Assembly (NCBI RefSeq): GCF_050948215.1
Contig: NC_135158.1
Span: 11,641,822-11,705,821, forward strand
DNA length: 64,000 bases
Direction of reading: 5' to 3'
Source of the DNA: Halictus rubicundus
Lineage: Eukaryota > Arthropoda > Insecta > Hymenoptera > Halictidae
Every line of letters starts with the position of its first letter. The stretch's first letter is position 1. The notes beneath the pieces were generated by a model. The model ran no database searches. It was not told the origin of the DNA and saw only the letters and a program-made list of their open reading frames with translations. Below, piece by piece: positions 22,890-34,920 of the stretch. The translations under genes were made by a program, and so were the position numbers.

Positions 22890-24180
22890 GCGATTCCTCG
22901 AAGCCGGCCTATTTTCCATCACTCGTCAAGGTACACGGTCGGTTCTATCGATCTTGGATCGCTCCACGCGGAATCCTACCAATTAAATCGCGCACTCTCG
23001 ACCTTCGCGATCTTCCACGATCGTGCTTGGATCGTGTGGGGTGGTTTATGTAAGATACTGGTTTGCTGGCGTACTCCGCGGTCCCGATAAATTCGCACGA
23101 CCTCTTTGCGCGCTCGATCGCTGTCTAGCATGGTGCAACAAGCCGGCTCTTTTCTCTTTTTTTTCTACGCCATTTTTAATCATCAGGCAGGTACTTATAA
23201 TCACAATCGCCTCCGCAAATTCATAACACCGGCATAACAATTTGATTAGTTTGCTAAACGGGTGACAAGCGAGTTTGCCCGCTAAAAAAATAAAACATAT
23301 TATCCTACTTAAAGATCTCGCGATGGTGCAACGCGCGTTCTACGGCTTTTCTATTTTTTTTTTTGTTGCATTATCTTAATTACGGGGTAAATTGCGAAAT
23401 TGTTTTCGCGGATTGATAAAATCAGCATTACGACCGATCAGCGTTTTATGTAGGCTCGTGCGAAGGTGCTGCACTGGTGCAATATGCATCTTACGATCTA
23501 ATTGCATGTTTGTTTTTCTTTCTTCCCCCGTTTTCAGTCGTTCAATAAATTCTTCAAGTTTTAATTTCTCGTTAATAATTGAGCGATCCTGTTTCTCATC
23601 GAAGGCTGCGTTTTCCGAGCATCGACCGAATCGTATCGATACAGAACCGAATGTTTACGTTGCTCGTCCGTAGATCTCTCGCTTAGGGGAACGACGCTCT
23701 CATTTAATGGTCGAGCGATCGCGGAGACGCGTCTTCCGCGACATCTCGCAGACGCGTTTCACGCGCTAATTACGCGTTGGCGGGTGCGCGACGCTGTCTC
23801 GTAATTCAGCTAATTAATTCCCCGCGAACGGGAGTGTCATTCTGATAAAGTCCAAAGTTCAGCCGGAGATTAACGGAGAACTTTTTCCTGGTATCTCGGC
23901 CGCTCGCGGATTTCGCCCTTTAACCCTTGCCCGGCGGCGCCTGGGCTCATTTGAACCCTCGCAAATAATTTGAATCGGCTGACCAGAGATTCAGAACGTA
24001 TTTAATCCTAATCTTTGCTAATTTTTCTATTTCTAAGAATTGTAAATATTATTGTTTGTGTTTCTTCACGAATAAGCAAAGGACTCAAGCGCGTATAATT
24101 CCATAACGCTATTTCCGAGCGCTTCAAGTACCTACAACTCGAAACTTCAAACTGTTATATCTCATCATGGAAGTATCTGA
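22890..24180. other. Non-coding stretch with a solo TTAA-element end
   Basis: No gene recognised. At 23920-23958, TTAACCCTT is followed by a GC-rich segment and the palindrome GGGCTCATTTGAACCC. The same arrangement occurs inverted at about 59931-59969. I read it as one end of a TTAA-specific (piggyBac-type) element; its partner end was not found. Confidence 0.4.
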
Positions 24181-24189
24181 CAAAAAAAT

Positions 24190-24434
24190 GTTTCAGACAA
24201 AATTGACTTGTTTTTTCCGGTAGAATCTAAATATGTAACATTTTATAGGGGGTTCCATTTAAAATTACAAAGGTACCTCCCCTCCCCCGTTAAAGGGGAA
24301 GGGAGGCCACTTCACGTTTATGTAGTCAGAAAGGCCCTTCAGTTCCATGCAATTTAAGACTAAGAACTTTAAAATCGATGGCATAGTTTTCGAGGTATTG
24401 AGCTGTTCAGAGTTATGTGGGCCACCCTGTATAT
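24190..24434 (-). repeat. Solo end of a Tc1/mariner-type long-inverted-repeat element
   Basis: Read on the minus strand, the segment starts CAGGGTGGCCCACATAAC after TA at about 24434. It proceeds through a conserved-looking end sequence including TGGAACCCCC, resembling the ends of the element at 4420-5667 (CAGGGTGAGCCACC, TGGAACCACC). Only one end is present and no transposase is seen. Confidence 0.5.
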
Positions 24435-26320
24435 AAAGGGTGTGTTGTTTGTTTCGAAAGACGCATACAGTAGAAGGATCGTATCCAAGTCGTTACCGTC
24501 ACTGGATAAAGGTTATTTTCTAACAGTACGTATACTGGTAAACTTTTATAGAACTTTCTGCGCGTTTCGAACACGCGTCGCACTAACATCAACGTACTCT
24601 CGCAACTACCGAGAGTAGGAAAAGCAGGAAAAGAGAATCCATGTTTGCTGAACTGTTACATGGATGACGATCTTCGAGAAAAATTGTTACAGTTTTAAAT
24701 CCAGATTCGATCACTCTTTGAGGCAAACGCGTTCTCCGAGTTCCGGTGACTTGAACTGTGATAGGTTTGGGATGCGTTGTGTTGCAACAGACGCAGAGCG
24801 TCGCTAGCACGGCGTTGTTACAGCATCGCGTTCGCGTACCTTGTCGGGCCAGCCAGAGGACCAAGAAGCGCGGAAAGCTCGGCTTGCTTGCACCGTGGAG
24901 GGGCACCAGAGACACGCTCCTCCCCCTCGTCGCGCGTGTCCCACCGTTTCGCCGATTTTTACCTGTGCATTTAGTGCGACTCGGCACACCGTTCGACCCG
25001 GTGCCAGTATCTCGAGTCTCTCTCGCATCTCGTTGTTTTCACACGACACGCCGCGTCGCGTCGCGTTTCTTTTCTTCTTGTTTGTACGACGCATCTCCTG
25101 TTCGAGGTACGCTAATCGTTCCGACGCGTCCGCGCCCGCGGCGCTCGCCGATGACGCTGGTGACCCAGATCGATCCTGGCGATCGAATTCTTGGCTCCAG
25201 GTGGTCTCAGGAAGTCGAGTTCCGTGTGTTTTGCTTCGTCAATTCGTCGATCCTCTTGCGTCCTCGATGGTTCGTCCGAATAGTTTATTCAATTCTGAAA
25301 GAGTCTGTGATGCAAAATTCTCGTATTCGTTCTGTCACAAAACATAATCGTGAACCCAACAAGCTGTAGAGTGTATACTTGATCAACGTACGCTCCTAGG
25401 GTGAGGATCCAGTCGACTCTTGTTCCGAGTATCGTGAAACGTTTGATATGTACGCTTGTTCAAGGGTTGGTAGAAGAGTCGGGACTATCTCGAACTATGC
25501 TACCAGCAGAACACCTCTTTTCATCGATCATTCATTTAAAAAGGGCACCGATCAACGAAGGCTACAATCACTGCAGCCTTTAGTTCAGTTTCTAGAGAAC
25601 GCGAGCTTAAATATCTTCGCATATCATTGATCGTTGATGCGTCATCTATCTCTGGTTCGTATCGGATTGATCCAGCCGTTTCTCCGATTCTGTCCCACTT
25701 TTCGGTACACATCCAGCTTGCAAGGAACGTAAGTAGAAGTGTCAAAAGTGGACACGATCGGTGCGTATTTTCGGTCCGAGGGTCGCGCGTTCACCTCTAA
25801 AATCAGCTTGTCGATCGAATCGAAATATCGTGACCCGGATAGAAGCGAAGGTGCAGTGAACGGAGAGCGACGGAATCGGGCGAGCAACGAACCCGAAAGT
25901 TGGGGTGTGCTGTCTACGGTGGTTTCGATCGTGGGTCGTCCTCCGTCACCTGGACGGCTGTGTATCCTGCGTGACCGGTGTCCCTAGAGTCTCCCAGGCG
26001 TCTCCATTTCAAAAAGGCATCGTCCGCGCGTTGCTGCGTGGCGTCTCGAAACCGCGAGGACGCGCGAGCGCGAGCACAGTGTAGGAAAGGGATCGACAGC
26101 GGGAAAAAGTCGACGTAGGAAACGGAGGGGGAAACGTGTCGGATTATCCGTCGGTGGCCGATCGGACCTAGAAAGCGAGTTCTTCTAAGGTTTCCACTGG
26201 CGCTGGAAGAAGCCACGCCGTGGACTGCGGACCCGCCGTCAGAAAGAGACACGAAACGCTTTGTACGTACCGGTGCGCTTGTTTCCCGGCCCGCTTGGAA
26301 AAAGCGAGCAAAACGAGAGG

Positions 26321-26345
26321 GAGAGAGAGAGAGAGAGAGAGAGAG
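26321..26345 (+). promoter_or_regulatory. GA repeat upstream of the long-form Rab32 start
   Basis: A 25-bp GAGA run lies about 145 bp before the ATG at 26490, inside a CpG-rich upstream region (about 24750-26490) with no supported exon. Tracts of this kind bind GAGA factor in flies. A role here is inferred from position only. Confidence 0.4.
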
Positions 26346-26489
26346 TGTGCGAGAGCGCAGGAAGGGGAAAGGAGAAGAAGAAGAAGAGAAGAAAAAGAAA
26401 GAAAGAAGTGCCAGTGGCGGGCCGTGTCCTCTCCTTTCAACCCCCCCGGGGCTGGCTAGGTGGTGGTTGTCGCGCGAGGTCTCGCGAGG

Positions 26490-29400
26490 ATGGATCGGAA
26501 CGAGAGCGCAAACGAGGGTGGCAGCTCGCCGGACACGGTGATCGGCCGATCCTCGTCCGAGGAGGAGCGGAACAGACACGGACCCATCACTTCCGGCGAG
26601 TACGTGACCGTCGGCGAGAGCAGCTCCAGCCTGGACACCCTGACCAGCGGCACAGGGCCCGCGAACCCCCCCGAGGACAAGAAGAGGGGCAGATTCGACG
26701 CGCTGAAGAGCAGCTTCCGCAAGGAGGGCGGCCTTTTCAAGATCAAGAAGAAGATCAGGCCCGGCGAGGACGCCGCCACACCGACAGATCCGGATGCTGA
26801 AGAGAAAGGTTCATGCCCGCCGCTGTCTCAGTGATCATTCTTGTCCGCGGTTCGCCTGTTTATTCGGCATTCTCGATCCAACCGGACTCGGTAGAGCTAT
26901 TCGGGCTACTCGTTTCGAAGAGAAGTGTTCGACGGGTTTTTCGAACCCGTTCGCGATCAGTCGTCGGTCTTCAGAGACAGTGAACACCGTGCGAGCAGAA
27001 GCTAATTGCGACGCACCGGTCTGCCATCCGTCGCGAACTCCGTTTCGGTGTTCCTCCGTCCAAGTCCGGAGATAATTGTCCTGTTGTTTTGAACACCGCA
27101 ACACTTGACCCGTAACCGATCGATCCCTCGCGACCCAGAATCCGTGAAGAGATTCTTTCAGACTCGAGGTCGTCTTAATGGGTCCCGGCTATCTCGACAA
27201 TTACCCAGTTCATTACGATCGGATTCTTGACAATCGACTGTTCTCCGCGTATCCAATTTAATTTCTCGCTTCTTAGGCTCTCTTCTATCGAGCTCTTTGT
27301 TACGTCGTCGATCAAAAAGCCTTCGGAACTTTCTCCTTATTCCTTCTAGACCTCTAACATTTCAATACCCTATCGAACGCCGTTCCATCCATTTTTACGT
27401 GCTCTCTGAAACCCTCGTAGATCTCCATCGAGTAAGATGGTCCCAGATACGGTGAATCTGCAGAACCTGCTGTACCTATCCTCCGATTTCGATGACTTTT
27501 GGATATCAACAGTTTTTTGAATTACTTTTTCCTGTGCACTAGTGTAGGCAGAGTTCGCTGCAATGATACCGATAGTTTTTCAACGAATATTTCGGAAACT
27601 AAGCGAGATCGTCGCTAGATTGCAAAGATCGTCGAAATCGGAGGATGGGCAGCTGTTCTGCAGTTTCATTCCATCCGAGTACCCTTTTCTTTTTTTTTTT
27701 TTTTTTAAGGGCGGTGGAGAAATGCTTTTACGTACATCCCTCCTCCTGATGATGGTCGGGGGCATAGTGTGCGTTAAAACTCCACCGCCCAGGGGCCACC
27801 TCGTCCTTGCTCCTCCAGCTTCAGTGTTGGATCCTCCGCGCATCCTGTTTCCCGATATTCGCATACCGAGTACCCTGAACGCGACCCAATCCGATAATTC
27901 TCGAGCCTCTCTGACGGGAGATCGTCTGCCGATACAGAGACGGGTCGCAAGAGGAGTCCGGAGGCGGAGGAGGACGAGCAGAAGGATGTCGGCGCGACCT
28001 CGGCCTTGAAGAAGAAGAAGAAGAAGTCGCACTCGCTGGTGCGCAAACTGAGCCTGAACAAGTTCCGTCTGTCGGCCGCGGAGCAGGAGCCGCGGCACAC
28101 GCCCGAAGGTGGTGACAGCAGCCGATCCCAGAGCCAATCGTCGCAGGAGTCGCCTAGTCTCTCGGACAGCCCGTCCAGGATCGCGCGGAAGGGGCACGGG
28201 ATCGAGAGACTGGGTCCGCGGGAAACGTACGAGGCTGGGCCACGTGACGACGCCGCCGCCGTCGCCGTCGTTCCCAACGTGGAGAAGGGGGACGCCAGGA
28301 AACCGGAGAAGCTCGCGGAGAAACCGGTGACCACTGTCACCGTAGTGCAACGCAAGTCGCCGTCGCTGACCATCAGGACCATCTTGAAGACCACGCAGCA
28401 CGGTGAGCGATCCAGGAGACGCGCCGTCTCGTCTTCCAGCCTCCAGCTTCTTCTCGCTCTTCCATCATGATCATACCCTACGATCCCTACCGCCATCGAA
28501 CCTTCGTTCCTCCGCTTCTCGCTCGAGTAGATGGCATAGACTCTTCGCTTTCGAGCAGCTTCGTTTCTCGGCACTGTACACACTGTCCTGACACGCGCCT
28601 CTTCTTCCGGTTCTTACCGTCGAGGTTTTCAGGTGCAAGCATGGTGCACGTTCTTTTGGAATTGTATTCTCTCAATGTCCCGGAAGCGTTGCTACCAGCC
28701 AGCTTCATCGGTGTTCCATTCTATTCCATTGTTCGCCGATCGAATAAAAGAATCCTTAATTGGCCGACCGTAGAATTGTTCGATTGGTGCGCAACGAACC
28801 GGAACACGAGCTAGCTCCGCTACAGCAGTGTACACCGGTGTGTCTTCTGGCCCCGATGCTTGCGAGAGGTTGCAAAGTCATTTCCAAAAGAACGTAGCCC
28901 GTACTCGAGAGCCTCAACAATGGCAAACGGAAGGAGAGTCTTCCAACCCCTAGCGAAGCTAGGCTTCGATGCTCGAAAACCATAGAGTAGTTAAATAGTC
29001 CCAAAAAGTCACGGTTCGTCCCCGAAAGCTTAGACAGGGAGAACCGTGCAATGCGGGGCTGTGGAGGCTTGAAATCTTTAGTCTCTCTTCATCGTTAATC
29101 ACTCTCATCCGCTGGTATCGGCTAGAGACTAGACTAATACTCTGTCGATCCCCGAGACCGGCAACTCGCTGAACACCGGCGTGTTTCGCGCAGATTCGCA
29201 GGAGCAAGAGAAGGACAGCAAGGAGGCGTCGCGGTGCAGCTCGACGCTGCCGTACGCGATCTCGAAATGGCCGGAGCAGCGGCCCGGTAAATCGGGGGAG
29301 CCGAGCAGAAAGTCGCGGTTGAACGTGAAATCGGAATCGGAGTCCGGGATCCACGGGAAATCGTCGCCGCACGAGGTCCGGCGCAAGCTCTCGTTGCTCG

Positions 29401-32400
29401 AGGAGAAGCGCGCGATCTTCCAGCGAAGGCTGTTCGAGACGACTCGCGACTCCGATTCCGGGGATACGGTGATCGCCGTAGACCTAGACGACGAGGAGAA
29501 CCGGAAGCCGAAGGAGGAGGCGCGCCGCGACAACACCACCAAGAAGAAGGCCAGACACATCAGCGTGAAGAAATTCGACACGTTCTCGACGTTCGAGGGC
29601 ACGTTCGACGAGGAGACCGGGGTCGGCTACCTGGCCGGGATCGAGGAGGACTACACCGAGACCTACGATCGTCAGACCGAGTACCCGCCCCATCCGGCAG
29701 CCATGGGACCCATGGCGGACGCACCGGAGAAGACCAAAGTGGTCAGCCAGGACAGCACGGTGAGCCTCGTCTTGATGCCTCGCCTTAGTGCTTTCTGTTC
29801 TCTCTTCCCTAACCCCCGAGCTTCTTTAACTCTTTTGTTAATCACCATCTCGGCTCTTTTCCCGTAGTTTGTTTAACGATTTATTTCTTGGCTAAACCGT
29901 GACATCTACTTCGGTTGCAGAACCTATGACAGAAAAATTTAATCTCGAGGGCGCAGGTGTTCCCGGAGTAATCAGATCCTCTTGTCCCTAGATTTTTGCA
30001 CACTTCCTCCTCGTTTTGCCAGTTTGTTCGTCGAGTTTCTTTGTTTTCCGTTTTACGCGCCGCACGAGGTGGGACTTGGTTGCAGAGTCGGAGTCCCAGA
30101 GTGGCTTCGGAATCTCATTAAAGAAACGACCTAGATAAAACAAACATTTTCTAGTAGATCTGTTACGCGTTCCGTATATCGTACTTTCCGATTCCACCTG
30201 GTCACGAGAATTAAACCAAGTTCAGAGCTTATCAAATTCAGAGAAAATACTGCGTAGCTGCTTCAGGTCTGTTAAACGGCGTTTTACTTAACAGCAGACA
30301 CGCAACGGTGTTTCACTGATCACACAATACGCGCGAGATCAAAATCGAGAGCGAGGAAACTGCTGCGGTGGCTTTGTTTCCAAAATATCAACTGTTTGCA
30401 CACGGAGACTCTTCGCAGATGTCCTAGCGACAATTCGAACATGGTGATTCATAAATTATTCTATTCAAATGGGATGTGTGGCATGAAACTTTATCGACGC
30501 AGATTTTACAAGTGACGTAATTGCCGGTAATCCTTGCAGAGACTCGTTCATTACTACGCTGCGGATCTTTTAAAAATTGTCTGCGTTAAGAAGTTGAAGA
30601 TAATAGATGGGTATTCTTAAATCATTTTATACACTCCGCTGTTTTAAGTTGCACCATTTTTGCCATAAATCCGCAGTCCATCCGCTGCTATTTAACTTTG
30701 CTTTTCTCTTTGAATCAGCCCTTAAGGGCGCAGAATTCGTAGATTCGCGATAAGGTAGAGTGACTACATTATCGTCAAAAAATGGTTTCACGTGCCTCAA
30801 GTTTTCGTCCTTATATAAGAATATTTTATCGCTGGTAAAGGGCTCATTCGAAAGAGGAAGGTTTAATCCAGTGTACGCTGGTCAGGAGCTGCCGAGATTA
30901 TGCAGATATTTGGTAATATAATCGTTAGAAGTAGGCCAAAAATTGACGATGTGCATGCCGTGGAATCCAAGCATTTTTATGCCATTGGATGAGTTTTCTG
31001 GATGAAATCGAGAGCAGCACGCTCTAGAAAATATCTCCTGCTACAAATTGAGCTATATTTTGTCTTGATTCTGGACAAAAACTTGAAGCACGTTTCTGGC
31101 GTCAGAATTCATAATATCAATAATACAGAGCAAAAAATGTGACAAGTTTAGTCACTGACTTAAGACCCGTTGGATCAAGACCATGACGGATCATAAGTCT
31201 GTGTCTGAAGGCTGTGAATGGAAAGATCGTAGGATTATTAATTAAAAAGTCACGTGACTATCCCGGGCCCTTAGGATCTCGTAGAGAAAAAAGGAGAGCG
31301 AAGCAAAGAGAGAACTCGACACCCGACCGCCGATTTTTCTCCGGATCCACTTGCTACTCGATCGCGAGTCTGGTTGCGCAACCGGGCGCGCTGGCAGAAT
31401 TTCAAAACCGTCGCGGGACGGTTGTAATTCCATGACGCAGAATCGATGGACGCGTTCTGCGGTCCCGGTTTGCGGTCCCCCGGCCCTCTTTCCGCCCCCG
31501 CTTTCGTTCCGAGAAGATTTTTCGCGACGATCCGGCGCGGCGCGACGACGAGTTTCGGGTTACTGTTCGCGCTCGCGTGCTCTCTGTCCTCCTCGCTTGT
31601 TCGCCCGTGTTTCTCCCTTGTCCGCGAGAAGCTTAATTGGCCGACGTCTCGAGAGGAAGACGCGGGCCGAGCAACAACGCTCCCCCGCTCGGCGCGGCTC
31701 GGCTCGACTCGTCTCGAGACGCTTGTTGTTAGGGGACCGAAGAAGCGAGCTAAGTGCAACGTGCTCGGATCGTTACAGAGCCTAGGGGGCGGCGGATCTT
31801 CGTCGAGGGAGAACGCCTCGATAAAACAATAGAGCTCTCGCATTCGCGGATAACAAACCGCTCCGAACGGAAACACGCTTTGGTTTTCGCTCGAAGCTCC
31901 GTTCCAGAGAGACCGATCCCAACAAGGAGAAAAATGCTCCGACGATCCATTCTTTTTCTCCTATTTTCTAAGTGTTCTGTCGCCTCCGTGTCATCTGTTT
32001 GTTTAGGGACGAAATAGCCCTCCTCGCAAGCCAGAAAATTATTAACCCTTTCGCTTCGAGCGCCGGATATATCCGGCATCCGCGCGACGACTTGTGCGTA
32101 CGAGTGCCGGATATATCCGGCATCTATACGAGTGTATATAAGTACCATAATTAATATAATATTGTACAAACCTTTTCATTTTAAAAATATACAGAATACG
32201 TGCTATGTTAGAGCAATAATTGTTTTATTAAGCATAGTAATTATTTAAGACTTAGAAGAACGTATACACAAAAACCGCGCGCACTGTGCACATTTCTGGC
32301 GCATGCTTCCGTTCGTTGACGGCACTTCGGCGGACTGGACTGCCGAAGCGAAAGGGTTAAGCTTCGCCACTTGGGATAGCAGAAATTTGCAGACGAGGCA

Positions 32401-34920
32401 CTACTAAGCGTTCTAGCTCGGGCAGTTCAAAAAGAATTTCAGTCGCCTCCGTGTCATCTATTTGTTCAGTGAGGAGATAGCCCTCCTCGCAAGCCAGAAA
32501 ATGATTAGGCTTCGCCACTTGGTATTGCAGAAATTTGTAGACGAGGAACTGTTTTGATTGTGCACGTTCGATCGCTTAAAAATGTTCGGCCGCTTCGAGA
32601 TAATTGCAGCCTAGATCAGAAAGGCAATAAAGAACGATACACTGTTTACGAGCACTTAAAATCGAAGCTGTCCCATCAGGGGGAGATTACATTGTACATA
32701 CCTACTCATCATTAGAAACGAACCGTCGTTAGTCGTCGCTATTCGTCGTACGGAAATCGCGCGTCGCTCGATCCCTCTCCGTGAGTCATTTCTGCGGTGT
32801 GCGTCACCGGGCTCGGATCCAGGGGTCGATCAGCGTGGATCCACGCATTCCGTCGGGAACCATGGAGACCGAGGGCAACTTCTGGAGAAACTTCGAGCTG
32901 AACTTCGACAAGCTGAAGGTCTACCCGAAAAAGTGGACGCGATGCAGGGTTCGTTCGGCAGTCTATTTTCTCTCGGAAGTTCCCCGCTGATTTTCCACCC
33001 CTCTGACCACGTGGACAGTTTGTTTTTTACGATCCCCGTAGTGTGCGATTCCGTCCGAATTCTCGAATCAAAGTGGTTCACGGATTCGGTGTAAATCCGA
33101 CAAACTTTTCTCCCTTTTCTTCGACAGTTTCGCGAGGATCCGTTGTTGGTAAAAATTTGGAAAAAATCGAGGTTGCGATCCTGTTTGCGGAAACGCGAAT
33201 CCGGTGATTCGACGAGAGTGAATTCGAAATCGCGAATCTGAATTGGAAATCGTGCTCGAATTGGAATCGATCTCTTTCGCCGTTTTCACGCGGAAAGAGC
33301 GGCACCGCACCGCGGGATTGATTGTGCCGAACGAGATTCAATTAGTGGAAAAATCGAGCGCGTGCGAGATTACATCGTCGGCGTCGCGAGAGTTCACAAT
33401 TTTCCGTGATCCATCGGTTTCCCGTGACTTTTGTCAACGGTAATCGTCGTTGTTCCTCTTCGGGGCGCGATAAGATAACCGAGGGGCCCGTATGAAAACG
33501 TTGGAAACGCGGAATCGCCTGCACTCGCGCGGTTCGAGCTTCTCGACAAACAATCCACGACTGATAATTGCGGCACGGTGGTGCACATTTAGAAATTTAG
33601 AGCGCATTAATAAGATAAACCGATTGGTAAATACATTTGCCAGACGGTTGCTCCTTCGATTGGCCGTTCCGCGGAGCTCTACGCTGTCCGTGGAATTAAC
33701 ACGAACCGGAGATGTAAAGCCGGAAAATAAATATTTTGCCTGCAACGATTAATCGCTAAAACTATCGTCTTAAGCCGTCAATGGTATTGGTCGTTGATCG
33801 ACGAACGTTATCGATCGTAGAAGAATCAGAAAGTAACGATTTCTGTTTTTCTTGCAGTCGTCACAGAACAATGCACCGAATGCCGGACTAGGCGAGAAAC
33901 GCGAGCACCTGTACAAGATTCTAGTGATCGGCGAGCTTGGTGCCGGAAAGACGTCCATCATCAAGAGATACGTGCACCAGTTCTTCTCGCAACACTATCG
34001 CGCGACGATCGGCGTCGACTTCGCGCTGAAAGTCTTGAACTGGGACCCTCACACCATTATCAGGCTGCAGCTATGGGACATCGCAGGTCAGTGAATGATT
34101 CAAGATCGTTTACGGTTCTGGGCATGTTGCGCACAGAGTTTAAAAGTTGTCTTTCGGTCTTCCAGGTCAGGAGAGGTTCGGGAATATGACCAGAGTGTAC
34201 TACAAGGAGGCGGTTGGCGCGTTCATAGTGTTCGATGTGACGAGAAGCGCGACCCTCGACGCTGTGGTCAAATGGAAACAGGATCTGGACTCGAAGGTGC
34301 AGCTACCCGACGGTTCCGCGATACCCTGCGTCCTCCTGGCTAACAAGTGCGACCAACAGAGGGAGGGTCTGGTCAACTCGCCCCAGAAGATGGAAGAGTA
34401 TTGCAAGGAGAAGAACTTTGCCGGATGGTTCGAGACCTCGGCAAAGGAGAACATCAACATCGAGGAAGCGGCGAGATTCCTCGTCAGTAAAGTGAGTAGT
34501 CCTTCAGAAAAATGTCGGAGCTACATCATCCGGCGCAAGTTATTTGCATCGCGAGATTAGTACCGGTCTGTCGCGTTCCCGGGATTTGTCTGTGACGTCG
34601 TTTCACGGGGACGGCGATCGTCTTAACGACGCAGGTTTCAGTTCGTGAGAGATAATTCCCGACTCCGCCACCTGTGTGACGACATCACGGACAACGTCGA
34701 TTATCAATTCTATTTCGGCGAACCCGCTCGATTCGGATCAACTCTCGAACGAGACGCTGAAACGGAAAACTGAAGCCAGGAAACTGAATCAAACGTTTAA
34801 TTCCAGATACTGCAGAACGATCAGTTGATGAAGGGCAACGGGTCGCAGTACCAAACCGACGGCGAGCGATTCGCGTTGAACCAGTCGCCGACGAGCACGA
34901 AAAAGTCGTGCTCCTGCTGA
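26490..34920 (+). CDS. Rab32: Ras-related GTPase Rab32 (lightoid-type), long isoform, 6 coding exons
   Basis: Coding exons: 26490-26808, 27938-28402, 29194-29759, 33858-34086, 34166-34491, 34807-34920. All junctions are GT-AG and phases match (1,1,0,1,0), giving 672 residues. Residues 1-450 are a low-complexity, Ser/Glu/Lys-rich extension with a basic KKKKKK stretch and no known fold. The GTPase core follows: P-loop GELGAGKTS (475-483), switch II WDIAGQERF (523-531), NKCD (586-589), TSAK (617-620). The Ile in WDIAGQE replaces the usual Thr and is diagnostic for Rab32/Rab38. The tail ends CSC, a double-geranylgeranylation motif. Rab32 works on lysosome-related organelles, pigment granules and mitochondria-associated membranes; fly lightoid affects eye pigment. 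ATG 26490 is the first ATG in the frame of its exon; the frame opens a little upstream without ATG. An internal first exon at 32862 makes a short form. The GTPase call is very secure; the long 5' exons are supported by phase and frame only. Confidence 0.9.
28403..29193 (+). other. Rab32 intron 2 of the long form
   Basis: Bounded by donor G|GTGAGC at 28403 and acceptor GCGCAG ending 29193. It contains no separate gene. Open frames on the opposite strand (for example 27580-28401, 27774-28583 minus) are mirror frames of the biased Rab32 exon and have no motifs. Confidence 0.6.
31979..32549. repeat. Tandem duplication of about 148 bp, one copy interrupted by a MITE
   Basis: Copy 1 is split into 31979-32045 and 32357 to about 32440; copy 2 is about 32442-32549. 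Shared landmarks in order are GTCGCCTCCGTGTCATCT, ATAGCCCTCCTCGCAAGCC, GCTTCGCCACTTGG, GCAGAAATTTG and AGACGAGG. Copy 2 reads straight through the point where copy 1 carries the MITE, so it is a paralogous empty site. Confidence 0.85.
32046..32356. mobile_element. piggyBac-type MITE with TTAA duplication
   Basis: A 311-bp segment flanked by TTAA (32042-32045, 32357-32360), with 13-bp terminal inverted repeats CCCTTTCGCTTCG. Two copies of the palindrome GCCGGATATATCCGGC lie near the left end (about 32062 and 32108). It has no coding capacity. The uninterrupted second copy of the surrounding duplication confirms it as an insertion. Confidence 0.85.
32862..34920 (+). CDS. Rab32: Rab32 short isoform from an internal first exon
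   Basis: Exons: 32862-32948, then the shared core exons 33858-34086, 34166-34491 and 34807-34920, giving 251 residues. The first exon encodes 29 residues starting METEGNFWRNFELNFDKLK, in a good start context (GGAACCATGG). Its donor, AGG|GTTCGT at 32949, is weak at +3 but ends in phase 0 as the core exon requires. The length is close to that of ordinary Rab32 proteins (about 210-250 residues), so this is probably the canonical form. The GTPase motifs are those of the long form. Aromatic and basic residues in the first exon may form an amphipathic helix; that is inference. An RNA-seq junction would settle whether this promoter is used independently. Confidence 0.75.

Larger units (their letters stand above)
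29760..32861 (+). other. Rab32 long intron, first part, with MITE and local duplication
   Basis: Runs from donor ACG|GTGAGC to the internal first exon at 32862. It is AT-richer in 30200-31200. It contains a tandem duplication (31979-32549), one copy of which holds a TTAA-flanked MITE (32046-32356). No additional exon is supported. CpG-rich open frames at 31270-31880 on both strands look accidental. Confidence 0.5.

Noticed and set aside
24758..25369. 203-codon plus-strand frame upstream of Rab32
   Set aside because: No domain, overlapping frames on both strands, CpG-island-like composition; more likely promoter or untranslated sequence.
26261..26800. 179-codon plus-strand frame with Arg-Glu repeats
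   Set aside because: It reads through the GA microsatellite and then out of frame across the Rab32 exon; the frame from 26490 is the coding one.
27580..28583. Two long minus-strand frames (273 and 269 codons)
   Set aside because: They mirror the biased Rab32 long-form exon at 27938-28402, whose plus-strand frame is confirmed by splice phase.
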